Notes: generated from the letters alone by a model not told the origin. DNA of 64,000 nucleotides from Aromatoleum aromaticum EbN1 (GCF_000025965.1 NC_006513.1:2852001-2916000); one strand, 5' to 3'; numbered from the stretch's first letter, positions 40,293 to 49,389 are shown. Numbers and translations are program-made.

Positions 40293-42239
40293 ATGACCAC
40301 CGAGCACGCCGCAGGCGCTCAGACCCTCAATTTCCAGGCCGAGGTGAAGCAGCTGCTTCACCTGATGATCCACTCGCTGTATTCGAATCGCGAGATATTC
40401 CTGCGCGAACTGGTTTCCAACGCGTCGGATGCATGCGACAAGCTGCGTTTCGAAGCGCTCGACAAGCCGGAGCTGTTCGAAGGCGATAGCGAGCTGGCGA
40501 TCCGCGTCGGCTTCGACAGCGAGGCGAAGACCGTCACCGTCTCGGACAACGGCATCGGCATGAGCCGCGATGAAGTGATCACCCACCTCGGCACGATCGC
40601 CAAGTCCGGGACCAAGGAATTCTTCTCGCAGCTCACCGGCGACCAGAAGAAGGACGCGCACCTGATCGGCCAGTTCGGTGTCGGCTTCTACTCCGCGTTC
40701 ATCGTCGCCGACAAAGTGACCGTCGTCACTCGTCGCGCCGGCCTGGCTGCAGCCGAAGGCGTGAAGTGGGAGTGCGCGATGACCGGCGACGCGGCGGGGG
40801 AATACACCGTCGAGGCGATCGAGAAAGCAGCTCGGGGCACCGAGATCACGCTGCACCTGCGCGAAGGCCAGGAAGACCTGCTGTCGGGATGGAAGCTGCG
40901 CGGCCTGATCCGCAAGTATTCCGACCACATCGTCCAGCCGATCCTGATGAAGAAGGAGGAGTGGGACAAGGACAAGAACGAGCAGGTCACGACCGACGAA
41001 GACGAAACGGTCAACCAGGCGAACGCGCTGTGGACCCGTTCGCGGAACGACATCACTGAAGAGGAGTACAAGGGTTTCTACAAGCACGTCGGGCACGACT
41101 TCGACGAGCCGCTGGCGTGGACGCACGCGCGCGTCGAAGGCCGCCACGAATACACGCAGCTACTCTACATCCCGTCGCACGCGCCGTTCGACATGTGGGA
41201 CCGCAACGCGCGCCACGGCATCAAGCTCTACGTGAAGCGCGTGTTCATCATGGATGACGCCGAGAAGCTGATGCCCGCCTACCTGCGCTTCGTGCGCGGC
41301 GTCGTCGATTCGAGCGATCTGCCGCTCAACGTGTCGCGCGAAATCCTGCAGGAAAGCAAGGACATCGACACCATCCGCTCGGGCTGCACGAAGAAAGTGC
41401 TGGGCCTGCTCGAGAGCCTCGCCACGAGCGACGAGGCCGCCGACAGGGAGAAGTACGCGACTTTCTGGAAGGAATTCGGCCCTGTGCTGAAGGAAGGTGT
41501 CGGCGAGGATTTCGCGAACAAGGACAAGATCGCCGGCCTGCTGCGCTTCGCCTCGACCCACGCCGACACGCCGGATGAAGTCGTGTCGCTCGCCGATTAC
41601 CTCGCCCGCATGAAGGAAGGCCAGGACAAGATCTATTACGTCACCGCCGAATCGTTCAACGCGGCGAAGAACAGCCCGCATCTCGAAATTTTCCGCAAGA
41701 AGGGCATCGAGGTGCTGCTCCTGACCGACCGGGTCGACGAGTGGGTCATCGGCAATCTGCCGGAATTCGACGGCAAGGCGCTGGTGTCCGTCGCGAAAGG
41801 CGGCCTCGACCTCGGCAAGCTCGAAGACGAGGCGGAGAAGAAGGAAACCGAGAAGGCGGCCGATGAGTACAAGGAGCTGCTCGAGAAGATGAAGGCGAGC
41901 CTTGGCGAACGCGTCAAGGAAGTCCGCGTCACCCACCGCCTGACCGATTCGCCGGCCTGCCTCGTCGCCGACGAGCATGATGTCGGAATGAACCTCGCGC
42001 GGATACTGAAAGCCGCGGGCCAGCAGGCACCGGCGTCGAAACCGATCCTCGAGATCAACCCGCAGCACCCGGCCGTGATGCGTCTGAAATACGAGGAACG
42101 CCAGTTCGACGACTGGGCGGCGGTGCTGTTCGACCAGGCATTGCTTGCCGAAGGCGGCACGCTCGACGACCCGGCGACGTTCGTGAAACGGATCAACCAG
42201 TTGATGATGGCGATGGGCGGTTCAGCCGGCACCGACTGA
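40293..42239 (+). CDS. htpG: Molecular chaperone HtpG (Hsp90)
   Basis: Bacterial Hsp90, an ATP-dependent cytoplasmic chaperone acting with DnaK. 648 residues. The GHKL ATPase domain has [28 protein letters not shown] and [17 protein letters not shown]. The middle domain carries the catalytic Arg region [13 protein letters not shown], and the C-terminal dimerisation domain is complete. The start ATG 40293 has GGAG nine bases upstream, inside a hairpin. It is preceded by a sigma-32 type promoter and ends at a strong terminator, so it can be its own transcription unit. Confidence 0.97.
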   Translation: MTTEHAAGAQTLNFQAEVKQLLHLMIHSLYSNREIFLRELVSNASDACDKLRFEALDKPELFEGDSELAIRVGFDSEAKTVTVSDNGIGMSRDEVITHLGTIAKSGTKEFFSQLTGDQKKDAHLIGQFGVGFYSAFIVADKVTVVTRRAGLAAAEGVKWECAMTGDAAGEYTVEAIEKAARGTEITLHLREGQEDLLSGWKLRGLIRKYSDHIVQPILMKKEEWDKDKNEQVTTDEDETVNQANALWTRSRNDITEEEYKGFYKHVGHDFDEPLAWTHARVEGRHEYTQLLYIPSHAPFDMWDRNARHGIKLYVKRVFIMDDAEKLMPAYLRFVRGVVDSSDLPLNVSREILQESKDIDTIRSGCTKKVLGLLESLATSDEAADREKYATFWKEFGPVLKEGVGEDFANKDKIAGLLRFASTHADTPDEVVSLADYLARMKEGQDKIYYVTAESFNAAKNSPHLEIFRKKGIEVLLLTDRVDEWVIGNLPEFDGKALVSVAKGGLDLGKLEDEAEKKETEKAADEYKELLEKMKASLGERVKEVRVTHRLTDSPACLVADEHDVGMNLARILKAAGQQAPASKPILEINPQHPAVMRLKYEERQFDDWAAVLFDQALLAEGGTLDDPATFVKRINQLMMAMGGSAGTD

Positions 42240-42276
42240 GCGCTGCAGCGGGCGGCCTGCCCGCACGATGCGACAA

Positions 42277-42310
42277 CGCCACGTACCGATGCGGTATGTG
42301 GCGTTTTTTT
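42277..42310 (+). terminator. Intrinsic terminator after htpG
   Basis: A 12-bp stem CGCCACGTACCG / CGGTATGTGGCG (one G-T pair) with an ATG loop, directly followed by seven T. Ends htpG just before convergent clcA. Confidence 0.9.
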
Positions 42311-42313
42311 ATT

Positions 42314-43720
42314 TCACGGAGCTCTGCGACTGCCGGCGGACAGCCTTGCGCTTTCGCTCTGCGCCTGGGCGGTGGCTTGCCGCAGCGCCGGATACGAGAG
42401 CGCGTGGTAGAGCGGGATCGGTGCGACCGACTTCGAAAAGGCGTGAGCCACGACTGCCGTCGCCATCAGCGGCAGCAGCATCTCGTGGTTCGCGGTCATC
42501 TCCATGACGATGACGAACGACGTGATCGGCGTCTGCGTCATGCCGGCGAGGAACGCGACCATGCCGAGAACCAGGATCACCGCGCTGTGCTCCTCGGGCA
42601 AGAGGATCGAGAGATCGGCACCCAGGCCGGCGCCGACGGCGAGCGCCGGAGCGAAGATGCCGGCCGGAATGCGGCTGAGGAACGCGAGCCAGATCGCAGC
42701 CATTTTCGCGATCAGGAAGTAGAAGGGCAGCGTGGCGGAGCCTTCGAGGGCGGCCTTCGATTCCGCATAGCCGGTGCCATACGTAAGACCTCCGCTCATC
42801 AGTCCGATGATCGCGGTGCCCAGCCCGCAGACAGCGGCGAAGGCGATCGGCCGCCTGCGCGAGAACTCCCCGATCGTGCCGGGCAGCCCGCGCGAGGACG
42901 CGATCAGCAGGCGGCCGAAGAGTCCGCCCAGCACGCCGCCGACTGCGCCGCACATCAACACCGGCCAGATCCCGGCGGGCCACGTCAGGGCGGCGGGCGT
43001 GCGACCGAAGTAGGTGTAGTTGCCGAGCACGCCGAGCGACATCAGCCCGGCGAAGATCACGGCGATGAGCGTCGTGCTGTTCGCGCGAAAGGGCCGGTGG
43101 CGGCACATTTCCTCGATCGCGAACATGATGCCGCCGAGCGGGGTGTTGAATGCCGCGGCGATGCCGGCGCCGCTGCCGGCAACGATCAGGTCGCGGCTTG
43201 ACGCGATGCGCGCCTTCTTGCGTCCGGCGAGCAGGTGCATGATCGAAGCGCCGATCTGCACGGAAGGCCCTTCCCGGCCGATCGAACCCCCTGACAGGAG
43301 TCCGCCCAGCGTCAGCACGACTTTCGCTATCGCAATCCGGAACGACAGCAGTTTGTGGCGAATGCGTCGGTCGTCGGTCATCGACGCGGCGATCGCCTGC
43401 GGGATCCCGCTTCCCTGCGTGCCGGGGAAAAATCGCCGCGCGATCCAGGCTATTGCCGCGAAGCCTCCGGGTGCGATCAGCAGCGACAGCCACGGCGACA
43501 CGTTCATGACGTATTGATGGGCGCCGATGGCGAGATCCGCGCCGATCGCGAAGAGGATCGCGATGAGGCCGGCCAGCAGCGCTGTGCCGACGAGCAGGAT
43601 GCGCTTGCCCCAACGGCCGACCGACAGCCATGGCAGCGCATAGCGTCGGCTGCCCCGGGCGAACTGCCGCAGGGCGCGGCCGGAAGCGGTTCGGTTATCG
43701 CCTGGCGGATCGAAGGACAC
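42314..43720 (-). CDS. clcA: ClC-family H+/Cl- exchange transporter
   Basis: A 468-residue ClC protein with the chloride filter motifs GSGIP (103-107), GREGPSVQIGA (gating Glu at 150) and GIFAPALAVGAGLGA, and the pore Tyr in IPLYHALSYP. FNTPLGGIMFAIEEM (Glu203/204) supplies the inner proton-path Glu found in exchangers, so this is an antiporter rather than a channel. No CBS domains. In E. coli such antiporters aid extreme acid resistance. It is divergent from a MarR regulator 263 bases away. Confidence 0.92.
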   Translation of the reverse strand: MSFDPPGDNRTASGRALRQFARGSRRYALPWLSVGRWGKRILLVGTALLAGLIAILFAIGADLAIGAHQYVMNVSPWLSLLIAPGGFAAIAWIARRFFPGTQGSGIPQAIAASMTDDRRIRHKLLSFRIAIAKVVLTLGGLLSGGSIGREGPSVQIGASIMHLLAGRKKARIASSRDLIVAGSGAGIAAAFNTPLGGIMFAIEEMCRHRPFRANSTTLIAVIFAGLMSLGVLGNYTYFGRTPAALTWPAGIWPVLMCGAVGGVLGGLFGRLLIASSRGLPGTIGEFSRRRPIAFAAVCGLGTAIIGLMSGGLTYGTGYAESKAALEGSATLPFYFLIAKMAAIWLAFLSRIPAGIFAPALAVGAGLGADLSILLPEEHSAVILVLGMVAFLAGMTQTPITSFVIVMEMTANHEMLLPLMATAVVAHAFSKSVAPIPLYHALSYPALRQATAQAQSESARLSAGSRRAP

Positions 43721-43940
43721 GATGAGAGGAGTCAGTCAGTGTGCTGGACAGTCGCCCACCGGCGTGGCGGCGGGCGACGAGAGTGAAAACGTGCTCTGCA
43801 CGGGGAAAGTGGTTGTTTAAGTTCCTGCTTACCATGTTCTCGCGCAAGTCGGGAAAAGTGTCGTCTTTTACCCAAAACAGGGTACGGCGGGAATCCCCTT
43901 TCCGCTACGATACCCGCGGCGCGTGCAGCTGTTAAATGTT

Positions 43941-43969
43941 TTGACAAATATTTCCCGAATAAATATAGT
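43941..43969 (+). promoter_or_regulatory. Sigma-70 promoter of the marR-type gene with embedded palindrome
   Basis: Perfect TTGACA (43941-43946), 17-base spacer, TATAGT (43964-43969). An inverted repeat ATATTT-N7-AAATAT (43948-43966) fills the spacer and the first half of the -10, where a bound dimer would block RNA polymerase. The predicted start point lies only about 8 bases before the ATG. Confidence 0.7.
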
Positions 43970-43983
43970 TGGAGCCTTGATTC

Positions 43984-44499
43984 ATGTCGCAAGAGCAGTC
44001 TTCGGCCTTGACAAAATCCCCGGAACGCAAGTCATCGGTTTCGCCCTTGTCGGTTTTGCAGCGTTTTCGCGTACTCATCCGCACGGCGCAGCGTCATTCA
44101 CAATGGATCGAGCGCAAAAGCGGTGTCACCGGCGCGCAGTTGTGGGCGTTGCAGGAACTCAATGAAGCGGAGGGGCTGCGAGTCGGGGAACTGGCGGGGA
44201 GAATGGCGCTACACCAGTCGACCGCGTCGAACATGGTGGACAAGCTCGAGTCGGCAAAGCTGATCCGGAAGGAACGCACGAGCGTCGATCAGCGCGTCGT
44301 CCGCCTGTACCTGACCGATGCAGGGCGCGATCTGCTCAAGCGTTCTCCGTCGCCCGCCCGAGGGGTGGTGCCCGAAGCGCTGCGCCTGCTCGACGAAGAT
44401 GCGCTGATGCGCCTGCAACGTGAACTCGACAGTCTGCTGCGGCAGATCAAGGATCTGGACGAAGGCTTCGGTATGCAGCCCTTGCCCTTTACCGAGTAA
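43984..44499 (+). CDS. MarR-family transcriptional regulator
   Basis: A 171-residue winged-helix regulator. A ~25-residue Ser/Lys-rich N-terminus precedes the MarR fold: SGVTGAQLWALQELNEAEGLRVGELAGRMALHQSTASNMVDKLESAKLIRKERTSVDQRVVRLYLTDAGRDLL, with recognition helix QSTASNMVDKLE and the beta-wing DQRVV. The C-terminal helices form the dimer interface. Ligand unknown. A palindrome in its own promoter suggests autorepression; divergent clcA is a possible second target. GGAG at 43971-43974 would lie upstream of the predicted transcript start. Confidence 0.9.
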   Translation: MSQEQSSALTKSPERKSSVSPLSVLQRFRVLIRTAQRHSQWIERKSGVTGAQLWALQELNEAEGLRVGELAGRMALHQSTASNMVDKLESAKLIRKERTSVDQRVVRLYLTDAGRDLLKRSPSPARGVVPEALRLLDEDALMRLQRELDSLLRQIKDLDEGFGMQPLPFTE

Positions 44500-44558
44500 G
44501 AAACCGCGCCGGCGGTCCATCCGGCGATCGTCTCGCGAAAGTGCGGACAGCAGTTTGA

Positions 44559-44585
44559 AAGCGGCCTTCGGGCCGCTTCTTTTTT
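44559..44585. terminator. Intrinsic terminator after the marR-type gene
   Basis: AAGCGGCC-TTCG-GGCCGCTT, an 8-bp stem with a stable TTCG tetraloop, then CTTTTTT. It lies between convergent genes, with a weaker T-run on the minus strand. Confidence 0.9.
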
Positions 44586-44589
44586 GCTA

Positions 44590-45768
44590 TTACTGCTTCT
44601 TCGACAACTGCTGCATTGCCCGCTCGAGTCCGCCGAGCGTCATCGGAAACATCCTTCCGCCCATGACCTGGTCGACGATTTCGATCGACTTGCGGTACGG
44701 CCACAGGTGTTCCGGTTCGGGATTGAGCCACGCCGCCGCCGGCCATGCGTCGAGCAGGCGGCGCAGCCATGCCGCGCCCGGCTCGCTGTTCATGTGTTCG
44801 ATCGAACCGTGCGGGTGCAGGAGTTCGTACGGGCTCATCGTCGCGTCGCCAACGAAGATCAGCTTGTAGTCGGGGCCGTAGCGGTGGAGCAGATCGGAAA
44901 CTGCGATGTTCTCCGTGTGGCGCCGCAAGCTGTCGCGCCAGACCTTTTCGTAGACGCAGTTGTGGAAATAGAAATACTCGAGGTGCTTGAATTCGCTGCG
45001 ACACGCCGAGAACATCTCCTCGCAGACCTTGATATGGTCGTCCATCGAGCCGCCGACGTCGAGAAACAGCAGCACTTTCACCGCATTGTGCCGTTCCGGG
45101 CGCATCATCAGATCGAGCCAGCCGGCGTTTCGCGCGGTCGCGGCGATGGTTCCATCCAGGTCGAGTTCGTCGGCCGCGCCTTGCCGCGCAAACCGCCGCA
45201 GTCGCCGCAACGCGACCTTGATGTTGCGGGTGCCGAGCTCGACCGAATCGTCGAGGTTGCGGTATTCGCGCTTCTCCCAGACCTTGATCGCCGTCCGGTT
45301 GCCGGCCGATTCGCCGCCTACGCGGATGCCTTCCGGATGGTAGCCGTTGTTGCCGAACGGCGAGCTGCCACCGGTACCGATCCATTTCGAGCCGCCCTGA
45401 TGGCGCTCCTTCTGCTCGCCGAGCCGCTTGCGGAACTCTTCCATCAGCTTGTCCCAGCCAAGCTTTTCGAGCTTCGCCTTGTCTTCGGGCGAAAGATGCT
45501 TCTTCATCATCGCCTGCAGCCATTCCTGCGGCAGCTCGGCTTCGAGCCCGGGAATCTCGGTGACTCCCTTGAAGTAGCTCCCGAACGCCGCATCGAAACG
45601 GTCGTAATGGGATTCGTCCTTGACGAGGCAGGTGCGGGCGTAGAAATAGAATTCGTCGATGCTGTGGCTGCAGGCGCCGTCACGCAGTCCTTCGAGCAGC
45701 GTCAGGAACTCGCGAGTGGACACCTTGAGCTGGCCCGCTTTCAAGTGCAGGAAAAAGTCGATAAGCAT
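44590..45768 (-). CDS. von Willebrand factor A (CoxE-like) domain protein
   Basis: 392 residues. The N-terminal ~200 residues (LIDFFLHLKAGQLKVSTREFLTLLEGL, then a charged linker) precede a vWA domain whose MIDAS-type motif LLFLDVGGSMDDHI is near residue 235; the first Asp and last Ser are kept but the middle Ser is Gly, usual in this family. It is the partner of the MoxR ATPase gene 123 bases upstream on the same strand. Such AAA+/vWA pairs act as chaperones that insert metals or remodel enzyme complexes; the target here is unknown. ATG 45768 has CGGAG seven bases upstream. Confidence 0.85.
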   Translation of the reverse strand: MLIDFFLHLKAGQLKVSTREFLTLLEGLRDGACSHSIDEFYFYARTCLVKDESHYDRFDAAFGSYFKGVTEIPGLEAELPQEWLQAMMKKHLSPEDKAKLEKLGWDKLMEEFRKRLGEQKERHQGGSKWIGTGGSSPFGNNGYHPEGIRVGGESAGNRTAIKVWEKREYRNLDDSVELGTRNIKVALRRLRRFARQGAADELDLDGTIAATARNAGWLDLMMRPERHNAVKVLLFLDVGGSMDDHIKVCEEMFSACRSEFKHLEYFYFHNCVYEKVWRDSLRRHTENIAVSDLLHRYGPDYKLIFVGDATMSPYELLHPHGSIEHMNSEPGAAWLRRLLDAWPAAAWLNPEPEHLWPYRKSIEIVDQVMGGRMFPMTLGGLERAMQQLSKKQ

Positions 45769-45891
45769 GATCCGCTCCGTTCCCGAACCCGCCCGGGCCC
45801 CGACTTCGGGCACCGGGAGAAGACTTCGAGATGATTTCTTGTGGCGAGCGCAGTGGCGCTGCCGGAAAAACAGTGGGCAAACGCCCTGACG

Positions 45892-46734
45892 TCAGCGGTT
45901 GTTGCGCGCCATGAACACCAGCCGTTCGAACAGATGAAGGTCCTGCTCGTTTTTCAGCAGTGCGCCGGCAAGCGGCGGGACCGCGGCGTGCTGGTCCTTT
46001 GCCCGCAGTGCTTCGGGCGGAATGTCCTCGGCGACGAGGAGTTTGAGCCAGTCGATCAGTTCCGATGTCGACGGCTTCTTCTTCAGCCCCGGGACGTCGC
46101 GCAGGCCGAAGAATACTTCCATGGCCTCGCGCAGCAGGTCGCGCTTGAGTCCCGGGAAATGGACGTCGACGATGCGCTGCATCGTGTCGCGATCGGGGAA
46201 GCGGATGTAATGGAAAAAGCAGCGGCGCAGGAACGCGTCCGGCAGCTCTTTTTCGTTGTTCGACGTGATGAACACGATCGGGCGATGGCGTGCGCGAACC
46301 GTCTGGCGGGTCTCGTAGACGTGGAACTCCATGCGGTCGAGTTCGCGCAGCAGGTCGTTGGGGAATTCGATGTCCGCCTTGTCGATTTCGTCGATCAGGA
46401 CGACCGTCGGCGTTTCGGCGTCGAACGCCTGCCACAGCACGCCCTTGAGAATATAGTTGGCGATGTCCCTGACGCGGTCTTCGCCGAGTTGCGAGTCGCG
46501 CAGGCGGGATACCGCATCGTATTCGTACAGCCCCTGCTGGGCCTTGGTCGTCGACTTGATGTGCCACTGCAGCAGCGGAACCCCCAATGCGTCGGCGACC
46601 TGCTCGGCCAGCATGGTCTTGCCGGTGCCCGGTTCGCCCTTGATCAGCAGTGGGCGCTGCAGTTTGATCGCGGCATTGACTGCCAGCATCAGGTCGGGAG
46701 TGGTGACGTAGTCTTGTGAACCTTCGAAGCGCAT
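45892..46734 (-). CDS. MoxR-family AAA+ ATPase
   Basis: 280 residues: Walker A KGEPGTGKTMLAEQVA (about 32-47), Walker B TVVLIDEIDKADIEFPNDLL, sensor 1 VFITSNNEKELPDAF and the arginine finger LRRCFFHYIRFPD. A C-terminal helical lid follows. It forms a chaperone pair with the downstream vWA protein. ATG 46734 has GAGGA at good spacing; upstream codons in the same frame are unlikely to be used. Divergent from the cytochrome pair. Confidence 0.9.
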   Translation of the reverse strand: MRFEGSQDYVTTPDLMLAVNAAIKLQRPLLIKGEPGTGKTMLAEQVADALGVPLLQWHIKSTTKAQQGLYEYDAVSRLRDSQLGEDRVRDIANYILKGVLWQAFDAETPTVVLIDEIDKADIEFPNDLLRELDRMEFHVYETRQTVRARHRPIVFITSNNEKELPDAFLRRCFFHYIRFPDRDTMQRIVDVHFPGLKRDLLREAMEVFFGLRDVPGLKKKPSTSELIDWLKLLVAEDIPPEALRAKDQHAAVPPLAGALLKNEQDLHLFERLVFMARNNR

Positions 46735-46914
46735 CGGGGAATCCTCTGATTGAACCGGACCGATTATAGGGCCAGCCTGCGCGGGCAAGGGCCTGCCGGA
46801 TTGACGGAGTCACGGAGTTTTTCGAAGAATGACAGGTATTTGCATTCCGCTTTAGGCGACGTAGAATTTTTTGCGGCCGCTTCAGCCATACTTAAAACAA
46901 ACCGAGGAGACGCC

Positions 46915-47247
46915 ATGCACGGACGACATTTGCTCATCGCCGCCTGTCTTGCCTTGGGTGGACCCGCCGCCTCGGCGCTGGAAGGCGACGCAGAAGCTGC
47001 CCAGGCCAAGACTTCGATGTGCATGGGGTGTCACGGCATTCCGGGCTATCGCACCGCGTTCCCGGATGTCTACCCGGTGCCGAAGCTCGGCGGACAGCAT
47101 GCGGCATACCTCGTGCGCGCGCTGCAGGCGTATCGCGACGGCGAACGCAGCCATCCGACGATGCGCGCGATTGCCGCAAGCCTGTCAGAGCAGGACATGG
47201 CGGACCTTGCGGCCTACTACAGCGTCGCGGGAGGAGAGGCGCAATGA
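46915..47247 (+). CDS. Monohaem class I cytochrome c (first of a pair)
   Basis: A 110-residue periplasmic cytochrome c. A signal peptide (LLIAACLALGGPAASA) is followed by the haem motif CMGCH and PVPKLGGQHAAYLVRALQAYRDGERSHPTM, whose Met is the likely sixth ligand. Resembles one half of dihaem cytochrome c4 or a c553. ATG 46915 has GAGGAG at good spacing. Its stop overlaps the start of the second cytochrome gene. Confidence 0.9.
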   Translation: MHGRHLLIAACLALGGPAASALEGDAEAAQAKTSMCMGCHGIPGYRTAFPDVYPVPKLGGQHAAYLVRALQAYRDGERSHPTMRAIAASLSEQDMADLAAYYSVAGGEAQ

Positions 47248-47570
47248 TGACACGAAATATCACCCTCCCGGCGCTGGCGGCTCTTGCGTTGGCGGGTTCC
47301 CCTGCGCACGCGGGCGATCCCGCCGCAGGCAAGGAAAAATCGATGGTCTGCGCAGCGTGTCACGGCCCGGACGGCAACAGTCCCTCGCCGGAATTTCCTC
47401 GCCTGGGCGGGCAATACGAAGATTATCTCTACCAGGCGCTGCTCGACTACAAGACGGGCAGGCGGAAGAATCCGATCATGGCTGCCCAGGTCGAGAACCT
47501 GTCGCCCGCGGATTTGGGCGACCTTGCTGCATACTTCGCCGCCCAGACCGGCCTGTACCAGAAACGCTGA
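47244..47570 (+). CDS. Monohaem class I cytochrome c (second of a pair)
   Basis: A 108-residue cytochrome c with signal peptide (LPALAALALAGSPAHA), haem motif CAACHG and FPRLGGQYEDYLYQALLDYKTGRRKNPIM with the likely Met ligand. It overlaps the first cytochrome gene by ATGA, with GGAGGAG upstream. Together they look like a cytochrome c4 divided into two exported proteins. Probable soluble carriers to a terminal oxidase or reductase; the partner is not in the window. Confidence 0.9.
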   Translation: MMTRNITLPALAALALAGSPAHAGDPAAGKEKSMVCAACHGPDGNSPSPEFPRLGGQYEDYLYQALLDYKTGRRKNPIMAAQVENLSPADLGDLAAYFAAQTGLYQKR

Positions 47571-47582
47571 GCGCGAAGGTCA

Positions 47583-47610
47583 GGGCACGCCGGCTAGTTC
47601 GAGCGTGCCC
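47583..47610. terminator. Stem-loop between convergent cytochrome and DUF1841 genes
   Basis: GGGCACGC / GCGTGCCC with a 12-base loop, overlapping the DUF1841 stop. No T-run, so probably a weak terminator or mRNA end structure. Confidence 0.4.
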
Positions 47611-48025
47611 GGCGCAAGACACACGAGACGTAAGCCGGACCGTCCGGTTGCGTGTTGTTGCGCTGTGCGTCGAAAAGCGTTTCGCCGAGGCATTCGAGCA
47701 CGTCGTGGAGCGCATCGTGACGGTTGCCGCGCCGGCGCTGGCAGGCTTCGAACGCGGCGCGCAGGCCCGACGGCTGGTCGATCGACAGTTGCTCCTCGAT
47801 CGCGAGGTGGAACGACAGGTGCAGGAACGGGTTGATCTGTCCGTCCTCCGGCAGGAAGTCGCGCGACAGCGAATCGGGGTCTTCGAGTAGCGCCTGATAT
47901 TCGGGATGCAGGAGCACGAGGTCGGAAGCGATATGTTCGAGCGGTGTCAGTACTTCCTTCGCCTGATATTTCCGCCAGCTTTCGATGAAGAAGTTGCGTA
48001 CCTGGTCACGTGAGGGATTGAACAT
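47594..48025 (-). CDS. DUF1841 family protein
   Basis: A 143-residue soluble protein beginning MFNPSRDQVRNFFIESWRKYQ and containing LTPLEHIASDLVLLHPEYQALL and NPFLHLSFHLAIEEQLSIDQP, the His-rich core of DUF1841, a betaproteobacterial family of unknown function. Several conserved His and Glu residues could bind a metal. It follows nth on the same strand by 23 bases, so it is probably the last gene of the rnf-nth operon. Confidence 0.88.
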   Translation of the reverse strand: MFNPSRDQVRNFFIESWRKYQAKEVLTPLEHIASDLVLLHPEYQALLEDPDSLSRDFLPEDGQINPFLHLSFHLAIEEQLSIDQPSGLRAAFEACQRRRGNRHDALHDVLECLGETLFDAQRNNTQPDGPAYVSCVLRRARSN

Positions 48026-48048
48026 CTTTTGGACTCGGTTGCTCTGGG

Positions 48049-48681
48049 TTAAACGGTCTTGTCGCGGAACTCGCACAGGTCGCGCACGAGGCAATCTTTG
48101 CAGCGCGGCTTGCGCGCCGTGCAGACGTAGCGGCCGTGCAGGATCAGCCAGTGATGGGCATTGTGCAGGTATTCCTTCGGCACGCGACGCATCAAGGCCT
48201 GCTCGACGGCGAGAACATCCTTGCCAGGAGCCAGGCCGGTGCGGTTGGCGACGCGAAAAATATGCGTGTCGACTGCCATCACCGCTTCGCCGAACACGAT
48301 ATTCAACACGACGCTGGCGGTCTTGCGGCCGACGCCGGGCAGCGCTTCGAGGGCCTCGCGGCTGCGAGGCACGTCGCCGCCGTGGCGCTCGAGCAGTAGC
48401 CGCGACAGCGCGACGACGTTTTTCGCCTTGTTGCGGTAAAGGCCGATCGACCTGAGGCGTTCGGTAACGTTTTCCTCCCCGAGGCTCAGCATGGCTTCGG
48501 GGGTCGGGGCGACGGCGAACAACTCGCGGGTCGCCAGGTTCACGCTCTTGTCGGTGGCCTGCGCGGAAAGCACCACGGCAACGAGCAGCTGGAATGGCGA
48601 CCCGTACTCGAGCTCGGTCGTCGGGCTCGGATTCGCCTCCGCCAGGCGGCGGAAAAATTCACGAATCGCGTCGCGTTTCAT
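48049..48681 (-). CDS. nth: Endonuclease III
   Basis: Bifunctional DNA glycosylase/AP lyase that removes oxidised pyrimidines. The 210 residues contain the helix-hairpin-helix LEALPGVGRKTASVVLN with the catalytic Lys, the catalytic Asp in AVDTHIFRVANR, and four [4Fe-4S] ligands C187, C194, C197 and C203, the same numbering as E. coli. The rnfABCDGE-nth order is the one found in E. coli (rsx-nth). Confidence 0.97.
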   Translation of the reverse strand: MKRDAIREFFRRLAEANPSPTTELEYGSPFQLLVAVVLSAQATDKSVNLATRELFAVAPTPEAMLSLGEENVTERLRSIGLYRNKAKNVVALSRLLLERHGGDVPRSREALEALPGVGRKTASVVLNIVFGEAVMAVDTHIFRVANRTGLAPGKDVLAVEQALMRRVPKEYLHNAHHWLILHGRYVCTARKPRCKDCLVRDLCEFRDKTV

Positions 48682-48690
48682 CCGGCCGGT

Positions 48691-49389
48691 TCAGGGCGCC
48701 GCCGAAGCCGGGGCAGGCCCTTCGCTGTCGCTCGCCGGGCGCGCTGGCTTGCCGGCTGCCGCACGCATGCGGATCCGGTTCGACAGCGCGATCAGGCAGC
48801 CGAGCGCGAAGAATGCGCCAGGAGGCAGCACGCCGATCAGGAAGCCGGGGTAATCGTCACCGAACACCGACAGCGGAGACAGGCCCGGGATGACCATCTC
48901 GATCCCCGAAAACAGCGTGCCGCTGCCGACCAGTTCGCGAATGCCGCCGAGCACGCCGAGTAGCCACACCAGCCCGAGGCCCATCATGATTCCGTCGACG
49001 GTGGACGCCACCGGGTCGTTCTTTGCCGCGTAGGCCTCGACCCGTGCGAGGACGATGCAGTTCGTGACGATCAGCGGAATGAAGATGCCCAGCACCAGAT
49101 AGAGATCGTGCAGGTAGGCGTTGAACGCGAGGTCGACCACCGTCGTCAGCGCGGCGATGATCAGGATGAACACCGGAATCCGGATCTCGTACGGGATGAA
49201 GTTGCGCAGCGACGCGACGGCGAAGTTCGATACCGCCATCACCACCACCGTCGCGAGCCCGAGACTCACCGCATTGACGACGCTCGTGCTGACGGCGAGG
49301 ATCGGACACAGGCCGAGCAGCTGCACGAGGCCGGTGTTCTGCTTCCACAGGCCATTCCAGGCGTTTTCACGAAAAGTCTGGAGATTCAT
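48691..49389 (-). CDS. rnfE: Electron transport complex subunit RnfE
   Basis: Membrane subunit of the Rnf/Rsx complex, 232 residues with six helices, paralogous to RnfA. WKQNTGLVQLLGLCPILAVSTSVVNAVSLGLAT and IFIPLIVTNCIVLARVEAYA carry the conserved Cys residues thought to bind a membrane iron-sulfur centre. ATG 49389 gives the usual start; a Pro/Ala/Ser-rich tail follows the last helix. Last rnf gene before nth. Confidence 0.95.
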   Translation of the reverse strand: MNLQTFRENAWNGLWKQNTGLVQLLGLCPILAVSTSVVNAVSLGLATVVVMAVSNFAVASLRNFIPYEIRIPVFILIIAALTTVVDLAFNAYLHDLYLVLGIFIPLIVTNCIVLARVEAYAAKNDPVASTVDGIMMGLGLVWLLGVLGGIRELVGSGTLFSGIEMVIPGLSPLSVFGDDYPGFLIGVLPPGAFFALGCLIALSNRIRMRAAAGKPARPASDSEGPAPASAAP

